Notes under the pieces: generated by a model
What the model saw: the letters and a program-made list of their open reading frames with translations, nothing else
Told to the model about the DNA's origin: nothing
The model's database searches: none
Translations under genes and position numbers: made by a program
Shown here: positions 1-8,397 of the stretch, piece by piece
Numbering within the stretch: position 1 is the first letter of the stretch
Layout of the letters: each line of letters begins with the position of its first letter
Source of the DNA: Aminomonas paucivorans DSM 12260
GTDB taxonomy: Bacteria; Synergistota; Synergistia; Synergistales; Synergistaceae
Reading direction: 5' to 3'
Length of the DNA: 64,000 nucleotides
Assembly (NCBI RefSeq): GCF_000165795.1
Contig: NZ_CM001022.1
Coordinates: 1,831,812 to 1,895,811, forward strand

Positions 1-1162
1 TCTCCTCCTGCAGTTTCTCCATCTGCCGGCGCTGCGTCAGGGCCCGGTTCTTCGCCCGCAGGGCCGCGGCCAGGAGGACGATGACCCCCAGCAGGAGCAG
101 GACCACCGCCCCCGCCCCCAGAAGAACCGGGCGGTGACGCTCGTAGAAGGAGGGCGGGCGTCCCACCACCCGGGTGTCCGCAGGCCACTGGTGGAGTTCC
201 AGACCGAACCGGCGCAGAACCCGATAGTCCGCGTAGTAGCCCCCCGAGGCCGAGGGATGAAGCCTTTCGGCGGGCAGGACTCCCCGCCAGGTCAGGTCCA
301 GAAGCCGCGCCCCCTGTTCCCCCACCTTCCGGGGGTCCAGCATGTACCCCCCCACCACCCCGAAGGGCAGGTAGATGGTCCAGCAGGACCAGACGGGGAC
401 CGGAGACGCCCGGGAAAGGACCTGGGCCACCTCCCGGGGGGTGACCCCCCGTCCCTGCTCCTGGTCCCGAAAGAAGGTGGACAGGACCACCACGTCCCCC
501 GACCCCAGGCTGTTCAGGAAACGTTCCGCCTCTCGGAGGGAGCGGAACTCCCGGGCAGTTCCCCGGGCGCCTCGGAGGTTCTCCAGGAAGGGGCGAGCCT
601 CCTCCGCCAGGAGCCGCCCCGATTCGGTGCCGTCGTGGAGGTAGTGGACCCGTTCGGCCTGCGGGTTGACCCGCAGGGCCAGGTCCAGGGTCTTGGGGAG
701 GTCCGTGGCCTCGGGGAGGACGCGGATGTGGGCGGGAAGGCGGGGATCCGTCGGACCGTTGATCCCCACCGCCACCACCGGCGTCTGGGAGAACAGGGGC
801 TCGAGGTAGCGAAGGAAAAAGTCCAGAGCGTTGTTGTCCGATAGGAGGATCCCGTCCAGGCGGACCCCCCGGAGCTTCCTCCTAAGGAGTCCCCCCAACT
901 CGTCCAGATAGGGGGAACCGGTCCAGTGCTTCGTGTCCAGGTACTCCGCCCGCAGCTCCAGCGTCGGGTCCTGGGCGGCGAAGAAATCCTGGATCCCCCG
1001 GTGGACGTCCTCGGTCCAGCTCATGTCCCGTCCGTAGGAATGGATCACCAGGACCCGACGAGCCTGGGCATCCCCCCCCCGGACCGATGCGGCGAACCAC
1101 AGGAGCAGCCATGCTGTCAGGAGGACCCGACGTCCCACGGAAATCCCTCCCCCGAGGCCCAT
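1..1162 (-). CDS. ABC substrate-binding-domain sensor protein, N-terminal part (runs off the window)
   Basis: Reading the minus strand from the ATG at 1162 gives an open frame to the window edge, about 387 residues. Residues 1-34 look like an export signal. A periplasmic-binding-type domain follows, starting with VLVIHSYGRDMSW and containing VVAVGINGP. This resembles the ABC_sub_bind type found fused to GGDEF or histidine kinase modules. A membrane segment (about residues 345-367, rich in L, V and G) is followed by a basic, coiled-coil-like stretch (RAKNRALTQRRQMEKL). I infer a membrane sensor whose cytoplasmic output domain lies outside the window. The domain family is judged by pattern only and the output domain is unknown. 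A long hairpin at 1235-1286 separates it from the upstream gene, so it is probably transcribed on its own. Confidence 0.72.
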   Translation of the reverse strand, partial: MGLGGGISVGRRVLLTAWLLLWFAASVRGGDAQARRVLVIHSYGRDMSWTEDVHRGIQDFFAAQDPTLELRAEYLDTKHWTGSPYLDELGGLLRRKLRGVRLDGILLSDNNALDFFLRYLEPLFSQTPVVAVGINGPTDPRLPAHIRVLPEATDLPKTLDLALRVNPQAERVHYLHDGTESGRLLAEEARPFLENLRGARGTAREFRSLREAERFLNSLGSGDVVVLSTFFRDQEQGRGVTPREVAQVLSRASPVPVWSCWTIYLPFGVVGGYMLDPRKVGEQGARLLDLTWRGVLPAERLHPSASGGYYADYRVLRRFGLELHQWPADTRVVGRPPSFYERHRPVLLGAGAVVLLLLGVIVLLAAALRAKNRALTQRRQMEKLQEE

Positions 1163-1234
1163 AGACAACCGCCCTAAAGCGATACCTCTCTGACGAAGTC
1201 TACACCAACCCCTCTGTCCTGTCTTGGGAGAGAC

Positions 1235-1286
1235 AACGCCAAGCCCCCGGTCGTCGGAGGCTGCCGACGACCGGGGGCTTGGCGTT
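1235..1286 (-). terminator. Long hairpin between the sensor gene and the apt-like gene
   Basis: A perfect 23-bp inverted repeat (1235-1257 and 1264-1286) with a 6-base loop lies 20 bp after the stop of the apt-like gene. The arms contain AAGCCCCCGGTCGTCGG and its complement. It is the expected place for a factor-independent terminator on the minus strand, although the following sequence is only moderately U-rich. Confidence 0.7.
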
Positions 1287-1305
1287 CCGCTAAAGAACGG
1301 CCGGT

Positions 1306-1860
1306 TCAGCGCCCTTCGGGAAAGACCGGGAGCTTCTCCAGATAGAGCAGGTCTTCCCCGTGGTAGCCCCCCTCCTCCAGCAGCACCGCCACACGGCAGA
1401 CCACGGAGGCCTCCGCCTGGGACAACAGGGCTTCCACCGCCTTCAGGGAGCCCCCGGTGGACACCACATCGTCCACCACCCCCACCCGCCGACCCCGGAG
1501 ACGCCGCCGGTCCACCCCGTCCAGCACCAGGGTCTGGGGGGCCTGGGTGGTGATGGAGCGCACCTCCACCACCAGGGGGTCCTCCATGTAGCTCTTCACG
1601 GACTTGCGCACCGTCACGTAATCCAGGCTCAGCCTCCGGGCCAGGGCGTGGGTGAGGGGGATTCCCTTGGCCTCCAGACAGACCAGCAGATCCAGCTCCT
1701 CCCGAGGCATCTTGGGCAGTAGGGCGTCGGCGCACCGCTCCACCAGCTCCGTGTCCCCCAGCATCACGAAGGAGGCGATGACCAGACCCGGAGCCACCCG
1801 GACCTTCTTCAGCTCCCGCTCGATTCCCGCCACCTTCAGGGTGTAATGGGTTTCGCTCAT
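1306..1860 (-). CDS. apt: Adenine phosphoribosyltransferase-like protein
   Basis: A 184-residue phosphoribosyltransferase. The PRPP-binding loop is clear at residues 126-138 (VGVVDDVVSTGGS). The length and the upstream strand with EAKGIPL fit type I purine phosphoribosyltransferases, which make AMP from adenine and PRPP in the cytoplasm. The ATG at 1860 follows a good ribosome site (AGGAGG). The neighbour 13 bp upstream is a purine-type permease, so the pair probably takes up and salvages a nucleobase. Substrate (adenine, xanthine or hypoxanthine) cannot be decided from the sequence. Transcription probably ends at the 1235-1286 hairpin. Confidence 0.85.
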   Translation of the reverse strand: MSETHYTLKVAGIERELKKVRVAPGLVIASFVMLGDTELVERCADALLPKMPREELDLLVCLEAKGIPLTHALARRLSLDYVTVRKSVKSYMEDPLVVEVRSITTQAPQTLVLDGVDRRRLRGRRVGVVDDVVSTGGSLKAVEALLSQAEASVVCRVAVLLEEGGYHGEDLLYLEKLPVFPEGR

Positions 1861-1873
1861 GCCGTCGGTCCTC

Positions 1874-2977
1874 CTACAGGGAGAAGAAGAGCTTGATGCC
1901 CAGACCGGCGAGGAGCCCGTAGAAGGGGTTCCACCGGGCCGTCACCAGCACCGTGGCCCCGATCACCATGCCCCAAGGGGAGAAGCCAAAGGGCCCCTGG
2001 GCTGCGGGGGCGGAGGCGATGGCCCCCTGGATGTTGGTCGCGAAGGTGACGAAGGTCCCCAGAACGAAGAGGAACCCGGCGATGGAGGAGCGGTGCACGA
2101 ACCGCCCGATGGTGGGCAGAAGGCGCAGGAGCAGGATGACCGCCATGATTCCCATCATGAGCACCGAGGAGCGCAGGGGGTTGGGGGCCGTGGCGGTGCC
2201 GGAGATGATGGCTTCCACGGGGCCGCCCCCCAGGAAGGTGGAGGCCATGTCCGCCAGGCAGGAGTACACCGCCAGGTGGTCGATGTTGGCGTTTGCCCCG
2301 GCGATGCTGCCGGTGATCTTGCCGAAGCTGATGTTGGCCCCGATGTTGAGACACCCCATGGCCAACGCCCCCAGGAAGATCCGCCGGTTCGTCCAGAAAC
2401 GCCACTCGATGTTCCCCACGTGGAAGCGCTCGTTCTCCAGGTGGATCTCCGGGGCGTCCACGGGGCGCTTGAGACCGTAGCGGAGCAGGTTGTACACCCC
2501 CGTGGAGGCCAGCACCGAGAGGATGATGGTCTTCGCCAGATCCTGGGTGAGGAACCACACCCCGAAGGCCACCAGGAAGGAGGCGGCGCCGGAGAACTTC
2601 TCCGACCGGTACAGGTCCACGGAGACCCCCGCCAGCATGACCCCCACCCCCGCCATCATGGAGGTGACGATGGTGGGACCGATGAAGGCCACGATGGCTT
2701 CGTTCATCCCCAGGATCGAGGGGATCAGGAGGAACACGCCCCCCCAGAAGACCAGGCTCAGCCGCTCCCGCACGTTCTGCCCCATGGTACCCGCCAGGGT
2801 GATGGTCTCCGCCTGGAAGGAGATGGTGGCCACGGAATGGAAGGCCAGGGAGCCGACCACCCCTACCAGGAAGGCCGCCGCCGTGGGAAAGGCCGCGAAG
2901 CCGAAGCTCAGAGCCAGCAACCCCTGGGGGATGCCGTTGAGCACCACCGCCAACGCCGCGAGAAGATCCGTCATCAT
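1874..2977 (-). CDS. Purine/xanthine-uracil family permease
   Basis: A 367-residue protein made almost entirely of hydrophobic membrane segments. It shows glycine-rich stretches typical of NCS2 nucleobase transporters, for example FFSL-ending helices, GCLNIGANISFGKITG (about residues 215-230) and GGGPVEAIISGTATAPN. It is shorter than usual NCS2 members (about 430-460). It is expected in the inner membrane, moving a purine base with a cation. It is co-directional with the apt-like gene 13 bp downstream, which supports purine uptake plus salvage. Two consecutive ATG codons (2977 and 2974) can start it. The promoter region is shared with the divergent gene at 3187. No purine riboswitch was recognised upstream. 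Confidence 0.8.
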   Translation of the reverse strand: MMTDLLAALAVVLNGIPQGLLALSFGFAAFPTAAAFLVGVVGSLAFHSVATISFQAETITLAGTMGQNVRERLSLVFWGGVFLLIPSILGMNEAIVAFIGPTIVTSMMAGVGVMLAGVSVDLYRSEKFSGAASFLVAFGVWFLTQDLAKTIILSVLASTGVYNLLRYGLKRPVDAPEIHLENERFHVGNIEWRFWTNRRIFLGALAMGCLNIGANISFGKITGSIAGANANIDHLAVYSCLADMASTFLGGGPVEAIISGTATAPNPLRSSVLMMGIMAVILLLRLLPTIGRFVHRSSIAGFLFVLGTFVTFATNIQGAIASAPAAQGPFGFSPWGMVIGATVLVTARWNPFYGLLAGLGIKLFFSL

Positions 2978-3088
2978 GAAACCTCTGCCCCTCTCCTTGT
3001 TTGCTTACATTAAAAAGAAAAGTCTATCCATTTCGGCAATAAACCCTCTCTTTACGCAAGAAAGCCTTTGTTATATCAGGTATCCTAG

Positions 3089-3139
3089 CAGGGAAAACGT
3101 TTGCCCGGAAGGGGGCACCCCGGCAGACGCCCTGTTTTT
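3089..3139 (+). terminator. Terminator-like leader hairpin upstream of the unknown membrane protein
   Basis: On the plus strand CAGGG (3089-3093) pairs with CCCTG (3130-3134), enclosing CGT/ACG and a GC-rich inner hairpin, and the stem is followed by five T residues. The element lies between two divergent genes, about 50 bp before the plus-strand start, where no plus-strand transcript is expected to end. It may therefore be an attenuator rather than a simple terminator. The ligand, if any, is unknown. Confidence 0.5.
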
Positions 3140-3186
3140 CTTCCGATACAATGGCATGCAAGACCCCGAAGAAGGCAGGTGAGGCC

Positions 3187-4218
3187 ATGTTCTCTCCCCC
3201 CGCTTCCCCCGCCGCTTGGCTGGCCCGGCGCTGGGTCCCGGCGATGCTGCTCTGCACCCTGACGGGAATCTTCTTCGGCTGGATCCGGGTCCACGGCTCC
3301 GCCTGGATCGGCGTGGCCGGAATGATCGCAGGAGGTGCGGCGGGCTACGGTGCGGGACGGCTGGGGGATGGGGACGGGGCGACCTTCTGGGGCTTCGGCC
3401 AGAGGTTCGCCCTGGCACTGGGAGGATCGGCGGTCTATTTGGCCGCCCAGCTCCTGACGGCGGGAGCCCTGCACGGATCCCCGGCGGACACCCCCTTCAC
3501 CTGGATCGGCGAGATGGCCCAGGGGGGACTTCGGGAGCGGTTCTTCTCCCTGGGCCAGACCGGGGGCATGGTGCTTCACCTCTACCGGGGCTCCCTTTCC
3601 GGGGGCTGGTGGGGGGGCTTCAACTTCCTGGACGCGCTGCTCTTCGCCTTTCTCTTCCTGGTCTCCTGCGGGATCGGGCTTTCCCGGAAGGAATCCCTGC
3701 CTCCTCCCTCCTCCTCCCGCTGCGCCATCTGGGCCTCCCTGGCCCTGACGGCGGCGTTGGTGGCGGGGGTGGCGGGAGCCTGGCACCTGGCGGAAGGTCC
3801 CTATCCCTCCCGGTTTTCCCCGGAGGAGCGGCGAGAACTGGAACGCCTCGCCGGGACCTTCCGGCTGACGGAGCGAGACGGGACGGCCCTGCCCCGGGGA
3901 CGCCAGGAGCTTCTCCGCATCCGGGCGGCGGGCTTCGACACCCTGGAGGGACGCCTGGAAGGCGCCACCTTCACCGTCACCCGACGGCGCACCCATTTCT
4001 CGGGGCTTCTCTTCCGGAGGGATCCCGCGACCCCCCTGCCCCTGAGGCTGGTCTTCTCTCCCGACGGGACGGGTCTGTACCTGAAGATCGTCACCTTCAC
4101 CCTCCAGGGCAGGAGGAACGTGGTCTTCCGGGGGGTTCGGGAGGGGCTCCCTCAGGACTCCTCCCCCGCCGGGACCCTCTGGGTCCGGCGGCAAGATGCG
4201 GCGGGATGTCGGAAATAG
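3187..4218 (+). CDS. Unknown membrane protein
   Basis: A 343-residue protein starting at the ATG at 3187, chosen because AGGTGAG lies just upstream; an earlier in-frame ATG at 3151 has no clear ribosome site. Three or four hydrophobic segments occupy residues 15-100, another lies near 150-170 and another near 185-205. The rest, about 140 residues, is soluble and looks like a beta-rich domain ending in LWVRRQDAAGCRK. I do not recognise the family. Its 3' end overlaps the convergent YibE/F gene by 67 bp. A terminator-like hairpin sits in its leader. Weak promoter boxes may lie near 3052-3081. Confidence 0.6.
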   Translation: MFSPPASPAAWLARRWVPAMLLCTLTGIFFGWIRVHGSAWIGVAGMIAGGAAGYGAGRLGDGDGATFWGFGQRFALALGGSAVYLAAQLLTAGALHGSPADTPFTWIGEMAQGGLRERFFSLGQTGGMVLHLYRGSLSGGWWGGFNFLDALLFAFLFLVSCGIGLSRKESLPPPSSSRCAIWASLALTAALVAGVAGAWHLAEGPYPSRFSPEERRELERLAGTFRLTERDGTALPRGRQELLRIRAAGFDTLEGRLEGATFTVTRRRTHFSGLLFRRDPATPLPLRLVFSPDGTGLYLKIVTFTLQGRRNVVFRGVREGLPQDSSPAGTLWVRRQDAAGCRK

Positions 4219-5330
4219 ACCCATCCCCCCAGGAGGGCCGTGAGGGGGGCTACCGCCACGAGGCCGAAGCTGCCCACCAGGGTGTGGAGGATCTCCGCCG
4301 CCACGTATTGGAGGTTCAGCACGTTCACCACGGGAGTCCCCTGGGCCAGGAACACCAGGAGCATGGTGCTGTACCCCCCGGAGTAGGCCAGAAGCAGGGT
4401 GGTGGTCATGGTACCGATCACCGAACGCCCCACGGCGAAGCCCGACGCCACCGCCTCGCGCATCGAGAGATCCGGGCGACGCTCCCGAAGCTCGTGCATC
4501 GCCGCTGCGATGTCCATGGCCAGATCCATCACCGCCCCGGATGAGGCGATGAAGATGCCGCTCAGGAAGACCCGCCCCAGGTCCAGGTTGGGGTAGCCGC
4601 AGTAGAGCAGGGTCTCCGCGAAGGGTTTCACCGCCCCGTGGATGCGGAAGGCCCCCCCGAAGAGCACCGACAGGAGGCAGGTAAGCCCCAGGCCCGCCAG
4701 CGCCCCCAGAAAGGCGGTGACCCCCTTGCGTCCCACCCCGGCCACCAGGAAGATGATGGCCCCGGTGAGGAGCACCACCACCCCCACCGCCACCGCCAGG
4801 GGGTCATACCCCCGAAGGAACCCCGGCAGCATGACCTTCCAGATCACCAGCACCGAGAAGACGAAGGAGAGCAGGGCCGACAGCCCCGTCCACCCCGCAA
4901 AGGCCACCAGGAGAAGGGTGAAGAGCCCCAGGAGCAGCCCCTCCGTGTCCAGACGGTAGTGGTCCACCGCCGTGGCGTGGAGGATGCGATCTCCCTCCAC
5001 GTCCAGCACCGTCAGGACCCGGTCTCCCGGGCGGAAGAGCTTGTCCAGCTCCATCTTCCCCTGTAGTTGGTTGGAGGCCTCCACCTCCTGTCCCCGGAAG
5101 GGCCCCCCCAGAATCCGCAGACGCAGCTCCTGTACCCCCTCCCGGACGATACCGAACCGGAAGACCCGGGAGTCGTCCGTCTCCAGCACCCGGGCCTGGG
5201 CCCGGGGGGCCGCGTTCAGGTCGGGGCGTTCGAACCCCGTGGGCATCCACCAGAGCCCCAGGGAAAGCAGCGCCAACAACAGGGCCAGCAGGACATGCCG
5301 CCGCCGGGAAGAGCCTTCGAACCGCTTCAT
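4152..5330 (-). CDS. YibE/F-family membrane protein
   Basis: A 392-residue protein. An N-terminal membrane anchor (residues 12-30) is followed by a soluble region of about 100 residues and then by seven or more membrane helices. The later part contains the pattern GRVFLSGIFIASSGAVMDLA and GRSVIGTMTTTLLLAYSGG, which is typical of YibE/F proteins. The biochemical role of this family is not established. The ATG at 5330 is the first in frame. The 3' end overlaps the convergent gene at 3187-4218. It precedes nothing on its own strand, so it is probably a single-gene unit. Confidence 0.82.
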   Translation of the reverse strand: MKRFEGSSRRRHVLLALLLALLSLGLWWMPTGFERPDLNAAPRAQARVLETDDSRVFRFGIVREGVQELRLRILGGPFRGQEVEASNQLQGKMELDKLFRPGDRVLTVLDVEGDRILHATAVDHYRLDTEGLLLGLFTLLLVAFAGWTGLSALLSFVFSVLVIWKVMLPGFLRGYDPLAVAVGVVVLLTGAIIFLVAGVGRKGVTAFLGALAGLGLTCLLSVLFGGAFRIHGAVKPFAETLLYCGYPNLDLGRVFLSGIFIASSGAVMDLAMDIAAAMHELRERRPDLSMREAVASGFAVGRSVIGTMTTTLLLAYSGGYSTMLLVFLAQGTPVVNVLNLQYVAAEILHTLVGSFGLVAVAPLTALLGGWVYFRHPAASCRRTQRVPAGEES

Positions 5331-5414
5331 GGAATCACGCTCCTTGGAGGAAACGAGGACGCCGCAGGGCCCGGCACAGCCGGCACCCCGCGGCGGAGGG
5401 AACCGAAGAGGACC

Positions 5415-6983
5415 TTAGCGGGAGGCCACGGCCACGGGGCTGCGCCCCATGAGGCCCATGAGCCTGCGGGCGATGTCCGTGTTGTCGTAGTAGCCCTGGA
5501 AGAGGCTCTGTCCCGCCCCCTCGGCGAAGACCGGCACGGGGATCCCCGTGTGGGAGTAGCTGGTCCAGCCGATGCCCGCCTTCTGGTTGAGGAGGTGGGT
5601 CAGGGTCACGGAAAGGGGTTCGTAGCCCCCGTAGACCAGGTAGGCCGTCTCGTCCCCCTTCTTGAGACTCTCGGGGTTCATGCTGGCGACGAAGGACTCC
5701 TCCAGGAGCTTCTGTTCCCTCGGGGTGAGGGCCAGGGCAAGGCGCCCCTTGGCGTCCCGATCCCCCGCCTTGGCCATCTTCTCCAGAGCGGCCTTGCGTC
5801 CCGGAGGCAGCACCGTCAGACCGAAGTCCGCCTCAATGAGGGGCAGCAGGTCCGCCAGACGGGCATCCTTGGGAGAGTGGGACTTCCGGTAGGCCGCCAG
5901 CTTGGCGTCGAAGGCCTGGTAGGACCCCTTCTGGAAGCGAACCTTGTCGAAGAAGGTTTCGTACTGGGTCCCGGCGAAGCCGATGGTCATGCCGCCGCAC
6001 TCGTGGTCCCCCGTCACTACGATGAGGGTCTCCTTGGGGTGCCGGGCGGCGAAGCTCCGGGCTACCCGCACCGCCTCGTCGAAGGCCAGGGTGTCCCGCA
6101 CCGCCGCGGCGGCGTCGTTGGCGTGGCAGGCCCAGTCGATCTTGCCTCCCTCCACCATCATGAAGAACCCCTTGGGGTTGTCCAGCAGCTCGATGCCCTT
6201 GGCGGTGAACTCCGCCAGGGAGACATCCCCTCCGTCTCCGTCCAGGGCGTAGGGCAGAGCCTGATCCTCGTCCCGACGAGGCGCGAAGGCCAGGACCTTC
6301 CCGACGCCGGGACGAAGCTTCAGAAACTCCTCCCGGGAGTCCACGAACCGGTAACCCTTTTCCTTGGCGTAGTCGATGCTGCTGGGCTGATCCCCCTTCT
6401 TCCCCTTGGGCTGGAGAAGGCCGCCCCCGGCGAAGTAGTCGAAGCCGCTGTCCACGAGCTGTCGGGAGATGTCGTAGTAGTCCTTCCGGGAGGGAACGGA
6501 GGCGTAGAACGCCGCAGGGGTGGCGTGGTCGATGGAGGCGCTGGAGACCACCCCCACCCGACGCCCCTTTTCCTTGGCCATGCGGCTCACCGGGACGAAA
6601 CGCTTCTTCTTGGGAGGGTCCATGCCGATGATCCCGTTGTCCGTCTTGAAGCCCGAGGCCAGGCTGGTGGCGGCGGGGGCGGAGTCGGTGATGAAGGAGT
6701 TGGCGGAGTAGGTGGTGCACATTCCCTGCACCGGCAGGCTGCTCAGGGCCAGCTTCTGGATGGTGGGGCTGCCCGCCTGCCCGGGATGGGACTTCAGGTA
6801 GATCTCCGCCGCGTTGATCTGCGGCATCCCCATGCCGTCGCCGATGAACAGGAAGACGTACTTGGGGTTCTCTCCCGCTGCCGATGCCGGGGCGGAGGGG
6901 GCGATACACCCCAAGGCCATCCCCAGCGCAGCCAACCCCCAAAGGACCCTCAGGGTCCGGATCGAACGAAGCCAGCGCACCAT
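5415..6983 (-). CDS. Alkaline phosphatase, exported
   Basis: A 522-residue enzyme of the alkaline phosphatase superfamily that releases phosphate from monoesters outside the inner membrane. The metal-binding VFLFIGDGMG is at residues 43-52, and the catalytic serine is S101 in FITDSAPAATS. The later metal ligands are visible in VVTGDHECGG and SHTGIPVPVFAEG. The first 35 residues form an export signal; ALGC at residues 23-26 could be a weak lipobox. The ATG at 6983 was chosen because GAGGAGGT lies 9-10 bases upstream; a longer TTG start at 7001 would overlap that ribosome site. A -10-like TATAAG lies in the upstream gap. It appears monocistronic. Confidence 0.9.
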   Translation of the reverse strand: MVRWLRSIRTLRVLWGLAALGMALGCIAPSAPASAAGENPKYVFLFIGDGMGMPQINAAEIYLKSHPGQAGSPTIQKLALSSLPVQGMCTTYSANSFITDSAPAATSLASGFKTDNGIIGMDPPKKKRFVPVSRMAKEKGRRVGVVSSASIDHATPAAFYASVPSRKDYYDISRQLVDSGFDYFAGGGLLQPKGKKGDQPSSIDYAKEKGYRFVDSREEFLKLRPGVGKVLAFAPRRDEDQALPYALDGDGGDVSLAEFTAKGIELLDNPKGFFMMVEGGKIDWACHANDAAAAVRDTLAFDEAVRVARSFAARHPKETLIVVTGDHECGGMTIGFAGTQYETFFDKVRFQKGSYQAFDAKLAAYRKSHSPKDARLADLLPLIEADFGLTVLPPGRKAALEKMAKAGDRDAKGRLALALTPREQKLLEESFVASMNPESLKKGDETAYLVYGGYEPLSVTLTHLLNQKAGIGWTSYSHTGIPVPVFAEGAGQSLFQGYYDNTDIARRLMGLMGRSPVAVASR

Positions 6984-7139
6984 GCCGAACGACCTCCTCA
7001 AGAAATGGTTTGCCCTCTTATAGCCCCCTTCCCTGCACGGCTCGGTTACGAAAAGACATCAGTCCCGTAACGTACGGTCCTGGAGGGAAGGTTGGCCGTG
7101 TCGGGACCCGCGCAACCCTCTTCACCGCTCCCTCGGGGC

Positions 7140-8309
7140 TCAGGGGACTTCCGCGCCGGAGCAGAAGTCCAGGGCGAAGCGCACGAAGAGGGCGGTGCCC
7201 CTCCACAGGACCTCCTCGTCCAGGTCGAATTGGGGGTGGTGGTGCGGGGCCCCCTCGCCCCCCCCCAGGAAGAAGAAGGTGCCGGGGAGCCGCTCCAGAT
7301 AGAGGGCCATGTCCTCCCCCACCAGGGTGGGGGCCTCCAGGTCCACCAGGTCCTCCGGGGGCAGGATCTTCCCGGCGCTGCGCCGGAAGGCCTCCGTGAA
7401 GCCCCGGCGGTTCACCACCGGCGGCGCCCCCTTCTCCCAGAGCACCTCCGCCTCCCCGCCGTGGAGGGCCGCCACCCCCCGGGCCAGCTCCTCCACCCGT
7501 CGGGCCAGGAACTCCCGGTCCTCCGGGGTGACGGCCCGGAAGGTCCCCTCCAGGCGCACCTCGCCTGGGATGATGTTGAAGGCGCTCCCCCCCTGGATGC
7601 GCCCCAGGGAGACCACCGCGGGACGGACGGCAGGGATCTCCCGGCTCACCAGGGTCTGGAGGGCCCCCACGAACTCCCCCGCCATGACGATGGGGTCGAT
7701 GCCCTGATGGGGCAAGGCCCCGTGGGTTGCCTTGCCCCGCAGGAGCACCTCGAACCGGTCCATGCTGGCCATGGCGGTGCCGCTTCGCACCCCCACCTGA
7801 CCGCTGCCCAGCTCGGGGAAGAGACGCCCCACGTGGAGGCCGCAGATTCCGTCCATCCCCCAGAGGGCCCCTGCGGCGATGAGGTTCGCCGCCCCCCTTC
7901 CTTGTTCCTCCCCGGGCTGGAAGAGGAAGCGCACCGTGCCCGACAGGGCCTCACGTCGCTCCGCCAGGAGCGCCGCCGCCCCCAGGAGCATGGCCATGTG
8001 GGCGTCGTGCCCGCAGGCGTGCACCGCCTCGTCGGGGCAGGCGAAGGGAAGCCCCGTCTCCTCCCGAAGGGGCAGGGCATCCATATCCGACCGGATCGCC
8101 AGGGCCTTCCCGGGCTTCTCCCCCGTCAGGTCCACCGCCAACCCCGCCCCCAGGTGTCGGGGCACCAGCCCCATCTCCTTCAGGGCATCCTCCAGGAACG
8201 CCTTGGTGCGGGGCAGGTCCATCCCCACCTCCGCCAGGGTGTGCAGCCGCCGCCGCCAGGCGACCAGACAGGGCTGCAGTTCCTGGGCGGCCTTTCCCGT
8301 CTCCGCCAT
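7140..8309 (-). CDS. M20-family amidohydrolase (N-acyl amino acid / hippurate hydrolase type)
   Basis: A 389-residue metal-dependent hydrolase. The first metal site is HACGHDAHMAML (near residues 95-107) and the second includes FQPGEEQGRG. The C-terminal HHHPQFDLDE motif is also typical of the M20D group that removes acyl groups from amino acids or short peptides. It has no export signal, so it should act in the cytoplasm. The ATG at 8309 follows a GA-rich ribosome site. It lies 88 bp after the nucleoside-hydrolase operon on the same strand, separated by a short inverted repeat, and may be partly read through from it. The substrate is not determinable. Confidence 0.88.
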   Translation of the reverse strand: MAETGKAAQELQPCLVAWRRRLHTLAEVGMDLPRTKAFLEDALKEMGLVPRHLGAGLAVDLTGEKPGKALAIRSDMDALPLREETGLPFACPDEAVHACGHDAHMAMLLGAAALLAERREALSGTVRFLFQPGEEQGRGAANLIAAGALWGMDGICGLHVGRLFPELGSGQVGVRSGTAMASMDRFEVLLRGKATHGALPHQGIDPIVMAGEFVGALQTLVSREIPAVRPAVVSLGRIQGGSAFNIIPGEVRLEGTFRAVTPEDREFLARRVEELARGVAALHGGEAEVLWEKGAPPVVNRRGFTEAFRRSAGKILPPEDLVDLEAPTLVGEDMALYLERLPGTFFFLGGGEGAPHHHPQFDLDEEVLWRGTALFVRFALDFCSGAEVP

Positions 8310-8339
8310 GGTCCTCTCTCCTTTCCGAGAAAACGGGCC

Positions 8340-8384
8340 GGAAGAGAGCGGTCTTGCCGCCCCTCCCGGCCTCGGCTCTCTTCC
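8340..8384 (-). terminator. Inverted repeat after the GATase1-like gene
   Basis: GGAAGAGAGC (8340-8349) is complementary to GCTCTCTTCC (8375-8384). It lies 14 bp after the stop at 8398 on the minus strand. It may be a weak terminator or only a partial one, since the M20 gene follows on the same strand. Confidence 0.35.
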
Positions 8385-8397
8385 ACCCGGTGGAGAC

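Noticed and set aside
2978-3186. Purine riboswitch upstream of the permease
   Set aside because: Conserved purine aptamer core sequences were not found; only a different terminator-like hairpin on the other strand is present.
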